Shown piece after piece: positions 12,467-21,100 of a DNA stretch of 25,558 bases. Both the position numbers and the translations under genes were made by a program. Below the pieces are notes generated by a model that saw only the letters and a list, made by a program, of their open reading frames with translations, was not told where the DNA came from and searched no databases. Origin of the DNA: CAZMLC01 sp964567125 (GTDB lineage Bacteria; Verrucomicrobiota; Kiritimatiellia; RFP12; UBA1067); NCBI GenBank assembly GCA_964567125.1, contig CAZMLC010000038.1:1-25558 (forward strand). Reading direction: 5' to 3'. How positions within the stretch are numbered: the stretch's first letter is position 1; each line of letters opens with the position of its first letter.

Positions 12467-14886
12467 GGACGGGTGGCTCCTAAACCCAGATACGGTAGCA
12501 CGGCTTCCGCGTGGGCATCCAGATTAAAAACCGTGAATCCCGGAACGTTCAAGGCGCGAACCGTCGCGATCTGCTCGATCAGCTTGACGGCGTCCTTCGG
12601 ATTGCGCCAGCAGGAGAGTCCGATGCCGGGATAGAGCGGCACTTTGCCTGCGTAATCCTTCTGCGCTGTCACCGCGTTGTGGAACGACATGTTTGAATCG
12701 AAATAATCCATGGGGCAGACAAAGTCGAGCCAGCCCTTGTCGCACCAGACCTTCCAGTCCTGCGCGACCGAGTCGCGGTCCGTGGGCCAGTTGCGGAAGA
12801 CCGCTGCGGAGATCTGAATATCCGAACGGATTTTCTTTGCTTCGCGATGCACGCGTTCAACCACGGCAGAGATATTCGACCGACGGAAATCCTGCCATGC
12901 GTCGAAGAGGGGTTGTCCCGCCTGGATCTCTTTCCAGTCGGCAAGTTTTTTTCCGATGCGCTGCTCAAAGCGTGCTTTGCAACCGTCGCAGAAACAGGAG
13001 TCATTATCCGGATAGCGGATGTAGTCAAAGTGAATGCCGTCGACCGGATATTTTTTGACAATCTCGATCATGGCCGCGACTTCAAGGTCCTGGTTCTTGG
13101 GATGCGAAGGGCAGAGCCACTCGGATTTCAATTCGCCGGCCAAGCGTTTCTGGCCGCGCTGCTCCTGCGCGATTTGCGCGAGAAACGACGCGGGGACTTT
13201 CCAGCCGGTATTCCAGTTGACCTTCCAGACGTGCACGCGGATGTTGTATTTTTTCGCGGCCGCCAGACATTTTTGCAGTTGATCGCCCTGTTGATCAAAC
13301 TCCGCATAGGTCGGGAGCACCTCGGAGGGATAGAACGCGACGCCGCCCCAGAGCATGTTGGGCAGAACGGCATTGAACCCGTTCTCTTTGAGCAGGCGTA
13401 TGGCCCGGTCCCAGTCGCGATCCTGAAGACCATACGCGCTGTGACACCAGAAGGCGCGGAATTCCGGCGTCCGCGATGGCTGCGCCGCGCACCAGGCGCG
13501 CAAAACAGCGTCGCGGGCGCGCAGGCTATACGTCAAACTCTGCTTCCAGTCGTGCGCCGTGAGCGCGGACGTTGCCTGGCGTGCAGCCTCTTGTGCGTGC
13601 GCCAGTTCAGTGCGTGCATGCTGGGGCGCGGACTGCAGCGCACGGGCGAGCGACGCGAGGTTGGTATGGCTTGAGATCACGCCGATTTCAGCATACGCCT
13701 GGCGCGCGGTCTGTTCCCAGAACGTGGGGACGAGTTCGCCGACGAGCGTGCGCATGAGATCATTCTTGTCAGTGCTTTTGGAGGCATACCAGACGTGGCC
13801 GATATAGGCGCCGGTGGACGTCAGGGTGATGGCGGGCAGCGTGGCAGGAGTTGTGTCGTTTTCCTGCCAGCAGGCGATGACGCGCGCTGCCACATTCGTC
13901 GCGGCGGGTTCGGCCACCATGGTGCGATGCGAGGGTTGCTGCGCAAAGGCAGGTTGCAGGTCAAGGCCTTGCAGGGTTTTCGCAAATCCTTTGAACGGAC
14001 CCTGATCAGGGATCACGGTGCGGCTGACTTTGAGCTGAAGCAGGTCGAGCACCTCCGGCGCCGTGGTGTAGCAGGCGAGCACTTTTCCGCCGCGCGCACA
14101 GAAGGGCCGCAGGAGCTGGGCAAGCGAGGAAGGAATCGTCGAGTTGTATGGCAACACGACCAGCTGGATCGATGCGAGCTGGTCGGCGGTCAATTCATCG
14201 TCAGAGACTTGTATGCTGGGAAGGTTGATGGCGTCCAACGTTTCGCTGACGGCGTTGGCATAATCGCTGTATCCGCGCGCCTCTGAATTTTTTTTCTTGA
14301 TGCAGCTCTCGGCCCGGACCACCAGCGCAACCGGTTTCCCTCCGGCGAACGACAGGTTGGCAAAGCCGCAGACCGCATCCTGGCTGGCTCCGCGCCAGGC
14401 GGATATGCGGATGCGGTCAATGGATTGCCAGCCTGCGGGATCGCTCTCCGAGTCAACCTCTGACTTGGGAATCACGATACGGACCCACTGGTTGGTGGCA
14501 TCCGGATTAAAGGCGCAGTTGTACCAGCCTTTGCCTGAGCGCAGGTAACAGCTGAAATGTTGGACCGGTCTTAGATCCGAGCAGTAGAAGTCGAATTGAA
14601 TGCCTTTTGTGCTGCGCATGTCGAGCTGGACTGGGATATCCCAGCTGGCACGCGCATGCGTGGTGTTGACAAAATTAAGCGGCAGCGCGTGTCCACCCGC
14701 CGCCAGCGGTTGTGCGGGCAAGGTGCCTTGCATGGGTTCGAAGCGCGCGGTGGTCTGTGAACGCCACTCAGGGATCAGGGCTTCGCGGTCAAACGCCGGA
14801 GGCGGTGGCAGCGCATCCGCCCAGACGCCCGCAGCGCTGAGAAGCAGCGTGAACAGTGAAGCAATCCGGAGTGAATCGAGTCGCAT
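12463..14886 (-). CDS. Secreted GHL10 (DUF187-type) glycoside-hydrolase-like protein
   Basis: 807 residues with a signal peptide (I-A-S-L-F-T-L-L-L-S-A-A-G-V-W-A). Roughly 35-175 is a beta-sandwich resembling carbohydrate-binding/CIA30-like modules. Residues 185-310 look like a class I glutamine-amidotransferase-like fold (A-L-V-V-R-A-E-S, then L-V-V-L-P-Y-N-S). From about 470 to the end is a TIM barrel of the GHL10 family: F-R-A-F-W-C-H-S, then W-K-V-N-W-N-T, then G-I-H-F-D-Y-I-R-Y-P-D near 615-625, and V-C-P-M-D-Y. An insert with C-F-C-D-G-C-K-A-R-F follows the barrel motif. The family is thought to cleave glycans, but substrates are mostly unknown. The ATG has AAAGGA 7 bases upstream. It follows the permease gene by 17 bp and overlaps coaB by 4 bp. 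Confidence 0.8.
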   Translation of the reverse strand: MRLDSLRIASLFTLLLSAAGVWADALPPPPAFDREALIPEWRSQTTARFEPMQGTLPAQPLAAGGHALPLNFVNTTHARASWDIPVQLDMRSTKGIQFDFYCSDLRPVQHFSCYLRSGKGWYNCAFNPDATNQWVRIVIPKSEVDSESDPAGWQSIDRIRISAWRGASQDAVCGFANLSFAGGKPVALVVRAESCIKKKNSEARGYSDYANAVSETLDAINLPSIQVSDDELTADQLASIQLVVLPYNSTIPSSLAQLLRPFCARGGKVLACYTTAPEVLDLLQLKVSRTVIPDQGPFKGFAKTLQGLDLQPAFAQQPSHRTMVAEPAATNVAARVIACWQENDTTPATLPAITLTSTGAYIGHVWYASKSTDKNDLMRTLVGELVPTFWEQTARQAYAEIGVISSHTNLASLARALQSAPQHARTELAHAQEAARQATSALTAHDWKQSLTYSLRARDAVLRAWCAAQPSRTPEFRAFWCHSAYGLQDRDWDRAIRLLKENGFNAVLPNMLWGGVAFYPSEVLPTYAEFDQQGDQLQKCLAAAKKYNIRVHVWKVNWNTGWKVPASFLAQIAQEQRGQKRLAGELKSEWLCPSHPKNQDLEVAAMIEIVKKYPVDGIHFDYIRYPDNDSCFCDGCKARFEQRIGKKLADWKEIQAGQPLFDAWQDFRRSNISAVVERVHREAKKIRSDIQISAAVFRNWPTDRDSVAQDWKVWCDKGWLDFVCPMDYFDSNMSFHNAVTAQKDYAGKVPLYPGIGLSCWRNPKDAVKLIEQIATVRALNVPGFTVFNLDAHAEAVLPYLGLGATRP

Positions 14887-14903
14887 AGCGGAATCCTTTC
14901 GTA

Positions 14904-17900
14904 TTAATCTTCCCGTGCATCGGACAGCGTCCGGGTTTGTCGAAGAAGGGTTGTGGCACTCAATGCCAGCGCCAGCATCAACGTCCCGAGCACGAGAACA
15001 ATCAGAGCGATGAGGGCGGGCCAGGGCATGGCGGTTCCTGTCTGCCGCGCGAGCGGAGCGACTGCGGCCAGGGCTGGTAAAATCCCCATGAAGAGCCCGG
15101 CGAGTCCAAGGACGCCGAATTCCGCGAGGAGCAGCGCCATCAGCCGCGAGGACGGAATGCCCAGTGCACGCAACGTGATGAATTCGGGACGCCGCAGGTC
15201 GATCTCGCGCCAGACGATCAGCGCGATGCCCCAGGTTCCGATGATGAGTCCGAGTCCGCCCAGCACGAGGAACATATCGAGATAGGTGCTCTCCACCGAA
15301 GCCAGCAGGCGCAGGCGCTCTTCGACGGTTTCAACGGTGACGCCCGGACGCGGATGCTTGAGCTTGCGCACTTCGTCGCGTACATTCGGTGCGGTATGGC
15401 GCGCAGTCTGACGGGCCGCATCGCGCAGCAGGTAAGGCGCGTAGTCGCAGAGCCAGAGCCGATATCCGGGGTTATCCGGGAAGAGCCGGGTGAAGTGTTT
15501 TTCGTTGATGAGCAGCGCGCCCTGCAAAATCGAACTGCGCACGGGCAGGACGCCCACGATGCGTACAGTGCCCTGAGGATAGGCATAGCAGGTACCCTGA
15601 AGCGGGTCGGCCTTGGCCTTCAAGCTGAACTGGAGCATGGAGTAATCCGCGGCCAGAGCGGGAATGGTTCCATCTGGCAGAAGGTCTTGGAGCGGCGACC
15701 ATGTACCGCCCGCATTATCCGGTTCAAAGGCGCGTATCCGCGCCATGACCTCAGGGTCTACGCCGAGGACCTGCGGACGCGTCGGCGCATTCAGGTTGAG
15801 GCAGCCCGCCTGATCGCCCTCTTCGACGCGCAGGGGAACCGCGTGTTTTGCGCCCGTCACCGCCAGCGCCTGTTCGATGCCCGCTTCACGCGATTGAGGT
15901 AGCACGGCGGTGACAATCGAGGCAAATCCGCCGCTGCCGGATGAACTCTTTTTGATGTTGGCCACAGGATCGTTCTTCATGGCCAGGATGCCGATCACCA
16001 GAAAGCTGCCCAGCGCGAGCAACAGCAGGATCTGCAGCGCGCGCGACGGATGCTGGACGATGCGCGCGAGGCCTGCGGCGATGGGCGAGCTTTGGATGCC
16101 AGGCCGCGTCCGCCATCCCAGCAGCAGGGCATAGGTAAAGACCAGCAGGGAGAGCAGGAGCAGAAAACCTGCGCCGAAAAAGAGGCCGTTGATGCCTGTT
16201 TTCCCGCCGTAGACGAAGAGTAGCGCCAGCGAGATCGCCGCGCAGAGGCTGCCCGCAAGGTGGAGGATGCGCAGCCGCTGCCGCGTCGGCATGGTCATGG
16301 AGAGGTCGCCTGGCGCGGTCTGCCACAACGCGGCGGGTGTGGTGCGGCTCCATGTTCCGGCCTTGAAAAACAGCACGCTGAAGGTGAGAGCCCAGCCGAT
16401 GATTGCGGCCAGCAGCAGGGGACCGCGTGAAAAATAGAAATCGATCTGCCCGCCTGCGAACGCGGAGCTCCAGAAGCGGTTGAGGCTGAACACCAAGCCG
16501 TAGGCCAGCAGGGATCCTGCGGTGGCACCCGCGAGGGCTGCCACAGTGAAAGGCAGTATCCATTCCGCAAGCAGGGCGCGGCGGATTTTTTGCGACGACC
16601 ATCCGACGGCGCGCAGCGTCGCGATCTCCGGTTTGCGCGCATCGAGGACGCGCGCAAGCGAGAGGCTGAGCAGAATGAGCGCGGAGACCATGAGGATGAA
16701 CGCCATGCCCGCAAAGAGTCCGTTGAAATCCGTCGAGCCTTGGGCCGCCTGTTCTCCGGTCTTTGCCAGATCAAGCGTTTGTCCGCCCGCGTCCGCCGTA
16801 GTCAGAAGCTTCAGCAGCGTCTGGGTGACACGGTCCGGCGGGGCCTTGACCTGGAGCGTCATGGCGGTGCCGAAGTGCGTGCCGAACAGGTTGGTGCCCG
16901 CCTGCCACGCGATAAAGGCTTTGGGCGTTTCGCGCCACGCTTTCCAGTAGGCTTCGTTGGCGGGATCGTTCAGTTTCGTTTCGTCCATCGGCAGACCGAT
17001 ATCCCAGTGGGCGCAGGAGTCGACATCCTTCATGCCGGGAAAGGTGGGCATCAGCGCGGTAGTCTGCGCCGCGTGCGCAATGGAAACAATGGCGCGAACC
17101 GTGAAGGTACGCGTATCGGGGAGGAGTGTACCGTCGGCTTCGAAGCGGCGCCAGGTCAGGGTCAGCGCCTGATTGGTCGTGATCTGCAGCTGCTGGCTGA
17201 GCCAGTCGCTGATGATGATCTCCTGCGCGTTGAGCGTGAGACCGAAACGGGTCTGCAGCTGTTCGGGTGCCAGTGCGGCGACAAAGCCATAGGGCGTCGT
17301 GTTCGTCTGCGCGGTGAAATCATCGACCAGATGAAAGGTCGCGGCCTCGGTGGGCAAGCCTTGCTGGTGCAGACGGGTTTCGAGATGTCGCGGCAAAAAG
17401 ATGCGGGAACTGCTTACGAAGGTGGTGTTCGTCTGCGGAGCGGGCTGTACGTGTAGGCCGTAATCGGCAAGATTCGTCAGCGCCGGGAAGGGCGTGGTGT
17501 CGGCGGCAAGAAGGAGATTGACCTGATTCGAAGCAAGACCGAGCGCTTCGTGCAACCGCTGCAGGGGCATGAAGATCGTCGGTGAGGGCAGGGTGGAGGG
17601 CATGAATGCGAAGTCCGGCGGAATAAGGTCCATGGCGGCTGTTGCTGTTCCGGCAAGGGTGATCGTGCGGCGCACGAGCGTATCGCTGCGGGCATTGCCC
17701 AGCGGCAGTTCAATCGAGAGCGCGTTCGGTTTGCGCAGACGGATGAAACCCGTTGTCTGCGGCAGCAGCGCAGCGGCGCGCGCGTTGGCCAGAACGCTGT
17801 CGGACGGCGCGGAATCAGGGAGGGGCAGGTTGGGCAGTCCGATGATTTGAAGCGTGTTCGCGCAGCAGATCCCTTGCGCATCGAGCAGTTCCCCGGTACA

Positions 17901-18209
17901 GTAGAGGGCGGCGTTTTGGGTTTGTGTCAGGGCGGGGCGCGCAACGGTAGCGGAGGAAAAAAACTGCGCGCGTTGAATGGAACCGAGCCGGGCGCGGAGG
18001 TTTTGACGGAGCTGCGCGTGGAGCGAAGCGCCGGTCAGCAATGCGGCGGAGAGGATGGCAGAGGCTAACATCGCGGTCAGAACAAGGATCAGATGACGCC
18101 TTGCATAATACGAGAGACTGCGATAGATCCACGTGCTTAACATGATTAGCATTATAAAATAGCACAGCGCGCACTTACGCGCACGAGAAAAAACGGCATT
18201 TTTCGCCAT
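14904..18209 (-). CDS. FtsX/LolCE-type ABC transporter permease
   Basis: Up to 1101 residues. An N-terminal membrane segment (L-V-L-T-A-M-L-A-S-A-I-L-S-A) is followed by a large periplasmic region. A first FtsX core lies at about 493-580 (L-S-L-A-R-V-L-D-A-R-K-P-E-I-A-T-L-R-A-V-G and three helices), with additional helices near 600-720. After a second periplasmic region comes a second FtsX core at about 985-1095 (R-P-E-F-I-T-L-R-A-L-G). This is the plan of long two-domain MacB/LolCE-like permeases that move lipoproteins or other substrates across the periplasm with a LolD-type ATPase. No ATPase gene is in the window. The start is uncertain: ATGs at 18209, 18152 and 18143 all lack a good ribosome binding site. 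The shorter starts place the first helix near the N-terminus; a TATAAT at 18156-18151 overlaps them. Confidence 0.82.
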   Translation of the reverse strand: MAKNAVFSRARKCALCYFIMLIMLSTWIYRSLSYYARRHLILVLTAMLASAILSAALLTGASLHAQLRQNLRARLGSIQRAQFFSSATVARPALTQTQNAALYCTGELLDAQGICCANTLQIIGLPNLPLPDSAPSDSVLANARAAALLPQTTGFIRLRKPNALSIELPLGNARSDTLVRRTITLAGTATAAMDLIPPDFAFMPSTLPSPTIFMPLQRLHEALGLASNQVNLLLAADTTPFPALTNLADYGLHVQPAPQTNTTFVSSSRIFLPRHLETRLHQQGLPTEAATFHLVDDFTAQTNTTPYGFVAALAPEQLQTRFGLTLNAQEIIISDWLSQQLQITTNQALTLTWRRFEADGTLLPDTRTFTVRAIVSIAHAAQTTALMPTFPGMKDVDSCAHWDIGLPMDETKLNDPANEAYWKAWRETPKAFIAWQAGTNLFGTHFGTAMTLQVKAPPDRVTQTLLKLLTTADAGGQTLDLAKTGEQAAQGSTDFNGLFAGMAFILMVSALILLSLSLARVLDARKPEIATLRAVGWSSQKIRRALLAEWILPFTVAALAGATAGSLLAYGLVFSLNRFWSSAFAGGQIDFYFSRGPLLLAAIIGWALTFSVLFFKAGTWSRTTPAALWQTAPGDLSMTMPTRQRLRILHLAGSLCAAISLALLFVYGGKTGINGLFFGAGFLLLLSLLVFTYALLLGWRTRPGIQSSPIAAGLARIVQHPSRALQILLLLALGSFLVIGILAMKNDPVANIKKSSSGSGGFASIVTAVLPQSREAGIEQALAVTGAKHAVPLRVEEGDQAGCLNLNAPTRPQVLGVDPEVMARIRAFEPDNAGGTWSPLQDLLPDGTIPALAADYSMLQFSLKAKADPLQGTCYAYPQGTVRIVGVLPVRSSILQGALLINEKHFTRLFPDNPGYRLWLCDYAPYLLRDAARQTARHTAPNVRDEVRKLKHPRPGVTVETVEERLRLLASVESTYLDMFLVLGGLGLIIGTWGIALIVWREIDLRRPEFITLRALGIPSSRLMALLLAEFGVLGLAGLFMGILPALAAVAPLARQTGTAMPWPALIALIVLVLGTLMLALALSATTLLRQTRTLSDARED

Positions 18210-18238
18210 TGCGTACAGCCGTATACATGCGTTATACT
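18209..18238 (+). promoter_or_regulatory. Sigma70-type promoter for the FHA/sigma54-activator gene
   Basis: TTGCGT (18209-18214), an 18-base spacer, then TATACT (18233-18238; 5/6 match). It lies in the divergent region between the permease and activator genes and gives a leader of about 30 bases. Confidence 0.45.
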
Positions 18239-18262
18239 GAATACACTTTAAACAAGGGTGTT

Positions 18263-18277
18263 ATGGAAATACGATGA
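18263..18277 (+). other. Four-codon leader ORF overlapping the activator start
   Basis: AAGGG lies about 5 bases before an ATG at 18263, which reads Met-Glu-Ile-Arg-stop. Its TGA stop (18275-18277) overlaps the ATG (18274) of the main gene, whose own upstream bases carry no ribosome binding site. This layout suggests that ribosomes enter at the mini-ORF and reinitiate. It could equally be chance. Confidence 0.35.
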
Positions 18278-19665
18278 AAAGTGATACTAATACCGTATCG
18301 ACAGGAACCTTGGTTATCGAAGATGGGGAAGCTAGCGATAACCTGCGTATCCGCAAAACCAAGCTGTTGATCATCAGTGGTCCGCTTCAGGGCCGCGAAG
18401 TCCTGTTGAGTCGCGATACCTTTACGATCGGGTCAGGCGTGCACAACGATCTGGTTGTTCCGGATACCACGGTTTCGCGTCGGCACTGTGAAATCCTGAT
18501 CGATTCCGCGGGCTATCAGATTCGCGATTTAGAGAGTACGAACGGGACGCAGGTGCAAGGGGTGCATGTGACCTCCGCGCGCCTTGCTCCGGGGGCTGAA
18601 ATCCAGATCGGCAAGACGCGCATTGTCTTCTGTCCGCTGCAGGAGTCGAGCGATATTCCGCTTTCGCGCAGCGAGTCGTTCGGTAATATGATGGGCCGAT
18701 CCGTGGCGATGCGGCGGATCTTCTATCTGGCGGAGACCTATTCGCCGTCGGACGCGACCATCATGATTACGGGCGAGACCGGAACCGGCAAGGAGATTCT
18801 GGCCGAGGAGATCCACAACCACTCGCAGCGGCGCGAGAAGCCCTACATCGTCATTGATTGCGCGGCGATTTCAAAGGAACTGATCGAGAGCGAGCTTTTC
18901 GGTCATGTCAAGGGGTCGTTTACAGGGGCGAATAATGACCGTCAAGGCGCGTTTGAGCTGGCGGACGGCGGCACCGTATTTCTCGATGAAATCGGTGATC
19001 TTTCACCCGAGTTGCAACCGAAATTGCTGCGCGTGCTGGAGAAGCGTGAAATCCGGCGCGTGGGCTGCAACAAGGTGCGCAAAATCAATGTGCGCATCAT
19101 CAGTGCAACCAACCGCAATCTGGCCAACGAAGTGAACGAAGGTCGTTTCCGCGAAGACTTGTATTACCGGTTATCCGTGGTGCATCTGGAGCTTCCGCCG
19201 TTGCGGCGCCGGCGTGAAGACATTCCGCTGCTGGCGAAGCAGTTTCTTATTTCGCTGCAGGGCGAAAACGCGCTGGACCAGATCGGCGATGTCGACAAGA
19301 CCATGGATGTCTTGAAGCGTCACGAGTGGCCTGGCAATGTGCGCGAACTGCGCAATCTGATCGAGCTGGCCTTTTACAGCGAGCGTCGGCCCGTGGACCT
19401 GAGCGCCTTCTTGGGCATTGGCTCCCTGCGCAGCAGTCAAAAGGCGCCTGTTCAACAGGAGAGCGTCGAGGCGCGCAGCTTTGCCGCGGATAAGCCCTTC
19501 AAAGATGCCAAGAACGATCTGATTGAAGAGTTCGAGAAGGCGTATCTCGCTGATTTGCTGGGACGCAACAAGCAGAACATTTCACGGGCTGCGCGCGAAG
19601 CGGGCATTGAACGCGCCTATTTGCAGCGTTTGATCCGCAAGTACGGCATGCGCGAGCTATCCTAA
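18274..19665 (+). CDS. FHA-domain sigma54-dependent transcriptional activator
   Basis: 463 residues. An N-terminal FHA domain (about 30-115) contains the S-R-R-H and N-G-T phosphothreonine-binding signatures; the usual G-R is G-S here (T-I-G-S-G-V-H-N-D-L). The central AAA+ domain (about 135-365) has Walker A G-E-T-G-T-G-K-E near 167, Walker B G-T-V-F-L-D-E-I-G-D near 233, and a sigma54-contact loop G-S-F-T-G-A at 214-219 in place of the usual GAFTGA. A Fis-type helix-turn-helix ends the protein (N-I-S-R-A-A-R-E-A-G-I-E-R). There is no receiver domain, so it probably responds to a Ser/Thr kinase through FHA, as in myxobacterial FHA activators. It is first of the plus-strand gene run and the likely regulator; I see no clear -24/-12 element upstream of its neighbours. 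Confidence 0.9.
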   Translation: MKSDTNTVSTGTLVIEDGEASDNLRIRKTKLLIISGPLQGREVLLSRDTFTIGSGVHNDLVVPDTTVSRRHCEILIDSAGYQIRDLESTNGTQVQGVHVTSARLAPGAEIQIGKTRIVFCPLQESSDIPLSRSESFGNMMGRSVAMRRIFYLAETYSPSDATIMITGETGTGKEILAEEIHNHSQRREKPYIVIDCAAISKELIESELFGHVKGSFTGANNDRQGAFELADGGTVFLDEIGDLSPELQPKLLRVLEKREIRRVGCNKVRKINVRIISATNRNLANEVNEGRFREDLYYRLSVVHLELPPLRRRREDIPLLAKQFLISLQGENALDQIGDVDKTMDVLKRHEWPGNVRELRNLIELAFYSERRPVDLSAFLGIGSLRSSQKAPVQQESVEARSFAADKPFKDAKNDLIEEFEKAYLADLLGRNKQNISRAAREAGIERAYLQRLIRKYGMRELS

Positions 19666-19703
19666 ACGCGAATAAAAGAAACCCGAACAAAGGAGGAGCA
19701 ACG

Positions 19704-21098
19704 ATGAAGTTTGAATTCCATGGCGCTGTGCAGACAACAACGGGGTCGATGCATCTGGTTGAAGCCAATGGTTTGCGGATCCTACTCGATTGCGGGCTCT
19801 TTCAGGGTTCGCGCAAGGAGGCGTTTGAACGCAACCGGCAGCTGGGCGTGGACGCCGCGACGATCGACGCGGTGTTGCTTTCGCACGCGCACATCGACCA
19901 CTGCGGCAATCTGCCGACCTTGGTACGTCGCGGGTTCCGTGGAAAAATTTACTGTACACCGGCCACGATGGAACTGTGCGAGGTCCTGTTGCGCGATTCC
20001 GCTTTTTTGCAGGCGCGCGATTTGTATTCTGTGAACAAGAAGCGTGCTGCGCAGGGCAAACATCTGTTTGAGCCGCTGTATGAGATGGAGGACGTGGATG
20101 CGGTGTTGCGCCAGATGGAGCCCGAACCGTTGAAACGCGCGATCGATCTGGGCAACAATGTCGGGGCGATGTTCCACAATGCCGGGCACATCCTAGGGTC
20201 CGCGCTGGTTCAGGTGGACGTGAAGCCTTCCACGGGACGCAGTCAGCGGCTCTTATTCTCGGGTGACCTGGGACAGCCGGACCAGCCGATTTTGCGCGAT
20301 TACGATCTGCCGCAGGGCGCCGATATCGTGATGATTGAAAGCACCTACGCGGATCGCGATCATCCATCCGCCGAGGATGTCCAGGGGCGCTTAAAAGGGT
20401 TTATCGAGGATATCCATCAGCAGAAGTCTCGGTTGCTGATTCCGGCGTTCAGCGTCGGACGCACCCAGCAGATTCTCTTTTACCTCAACCGGCTGATGGA
20501 GGAGAAGCGTATTCCATTGACGCCCGTTTATGTCGACAGTCCGCTTTCGCTGAAAGCGACGCAGATTTATACCAAACACCGCGAATGCTACGATGAAGAA
20601 TCCTCGGACCTCTTGCGTCAAGGCGTTGATCCCATGAAGTTCCCGGGACTGAAGTTTGTCGAGACGCCAGAGCAGTCCAAGGCGCTCAACGATCTGCCGG
20701 GACCGCACGTGATCATCGCGGCTTCGGGGATGTGCGAAGGCGGCCGCGTGTTGCACCATTTGCAGCGAACGGTTACGGATCCGCGTAACATTGTGCTGAT
20801 TGTGGGCTTCCAGGCGGAACACACGTTGGGACGCCGGCTGGTTGAACACCAGGAGGTCCTCAAAATCCTCGGCGATGAATTCCCGTTGCAGGCGCGCGTG
20901 CATACGATCAACGCGCTCTCCGCGCATGCGGACCGCCGCGCCTTGATGAGATGGTTTGATCAGATCAAAGCCAATGTGTCGCAAGTCTTTGCCGTTCACG
21001 GTGAACCCGAAAAAGTCGATGCCATGTGCGAGCTGGTTCGCGCGCACGGTGTGGAGCGCGTTTTAGATCCGGTTGAACACCAGATCGTCGAGGTATGA
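19704..21098 (+). CDS. Beta-CASP metallo-beta-lactamase-fold ribonuclease
   Basis: 464 residues, close to the usual length of CPSF/YSH1-type bacterial RNases. The metallo-beta-lactamase core has the zinc-binding S-H-A-H-I-D-H motif at about 59-65, a further His in N-A-G-H-I-L-G-S and an Asp in L-F-S-G-D-L-G. The beta-CASP domain follows with I-E-S-T-Y-A-D-R-D-H (motif A), F-S-V-G-R-T-Q-Q, A-S-G-M-C-E-G-G-R and A-L-S-A-H-A-D-R (motif C). All catalytic positions look intact. It probably trims or cleaves RNA in the cytoplasm. AAAGGAGGAG lies 5-6 bases before the ATG, one of the strongest ribosome binding sites in the window. It lies 38 bp after the activator gene, and its stop slightly overlaps the next reading frame (ATGA at 21095). 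Confidence 0.9.
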   Translation: MKFEFHGAVQTTTGSMHLVEANGLRILLDCGLFQGSRKEAFERNRQLGVDAATIDAVLLSHAHIDHCGNLPTLVRRGFRGKIYCTPATMELCEVLLRDSAFLQARDLYSVNKKRAAQGKHLFEPLYEMEDVDAVLRQMEPEPLKRAIDLGNNVGAMFHNAGHILGSALVQVDVKPSTGRSQRLLFSGDLGQPDQPILRDYDLPQGADIVMIESTYADRDHPSAEDVQGRLKGFIEDIHQQKSRLLIPAFSVGRTQQILFYLNRLMEEKRIPLTPVYVDSPLSLKATQIYTKHRECYDEESSDLLRQGVDPMKFPGLKFVETPEQSKALNDLPGPHVIIAASGMCEGGRVLHHLQRTVTDPRNIVLIVGFQAEHTLGRRLVEHQEVLKILGDEFPLQARVHTINALSAHADRRALMRWFDQIKANVSQVFAVHGEPEKVDAMCELVRAHGVERVLDPVEHQIVEV

Positions 21099-21100
21099 GC

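Noticed and set aside
18143..18156. TATAAT overlapping the permease start, suggesting a leaderless transcript
   Set aside because: The hexamer 17 bases upstream (CGTAAG) is a poor -35, so the promoter cannot be supported from sequence alone.
19657..20367. 236-codon minus-strand ORF overlapping the MBL ribonuclease
   Set aside because: It is antisense to an intact beta-CASP enzyme with all motifs; its composition (Arg/Pro/Ser-rich) is typical of a shadow frame.
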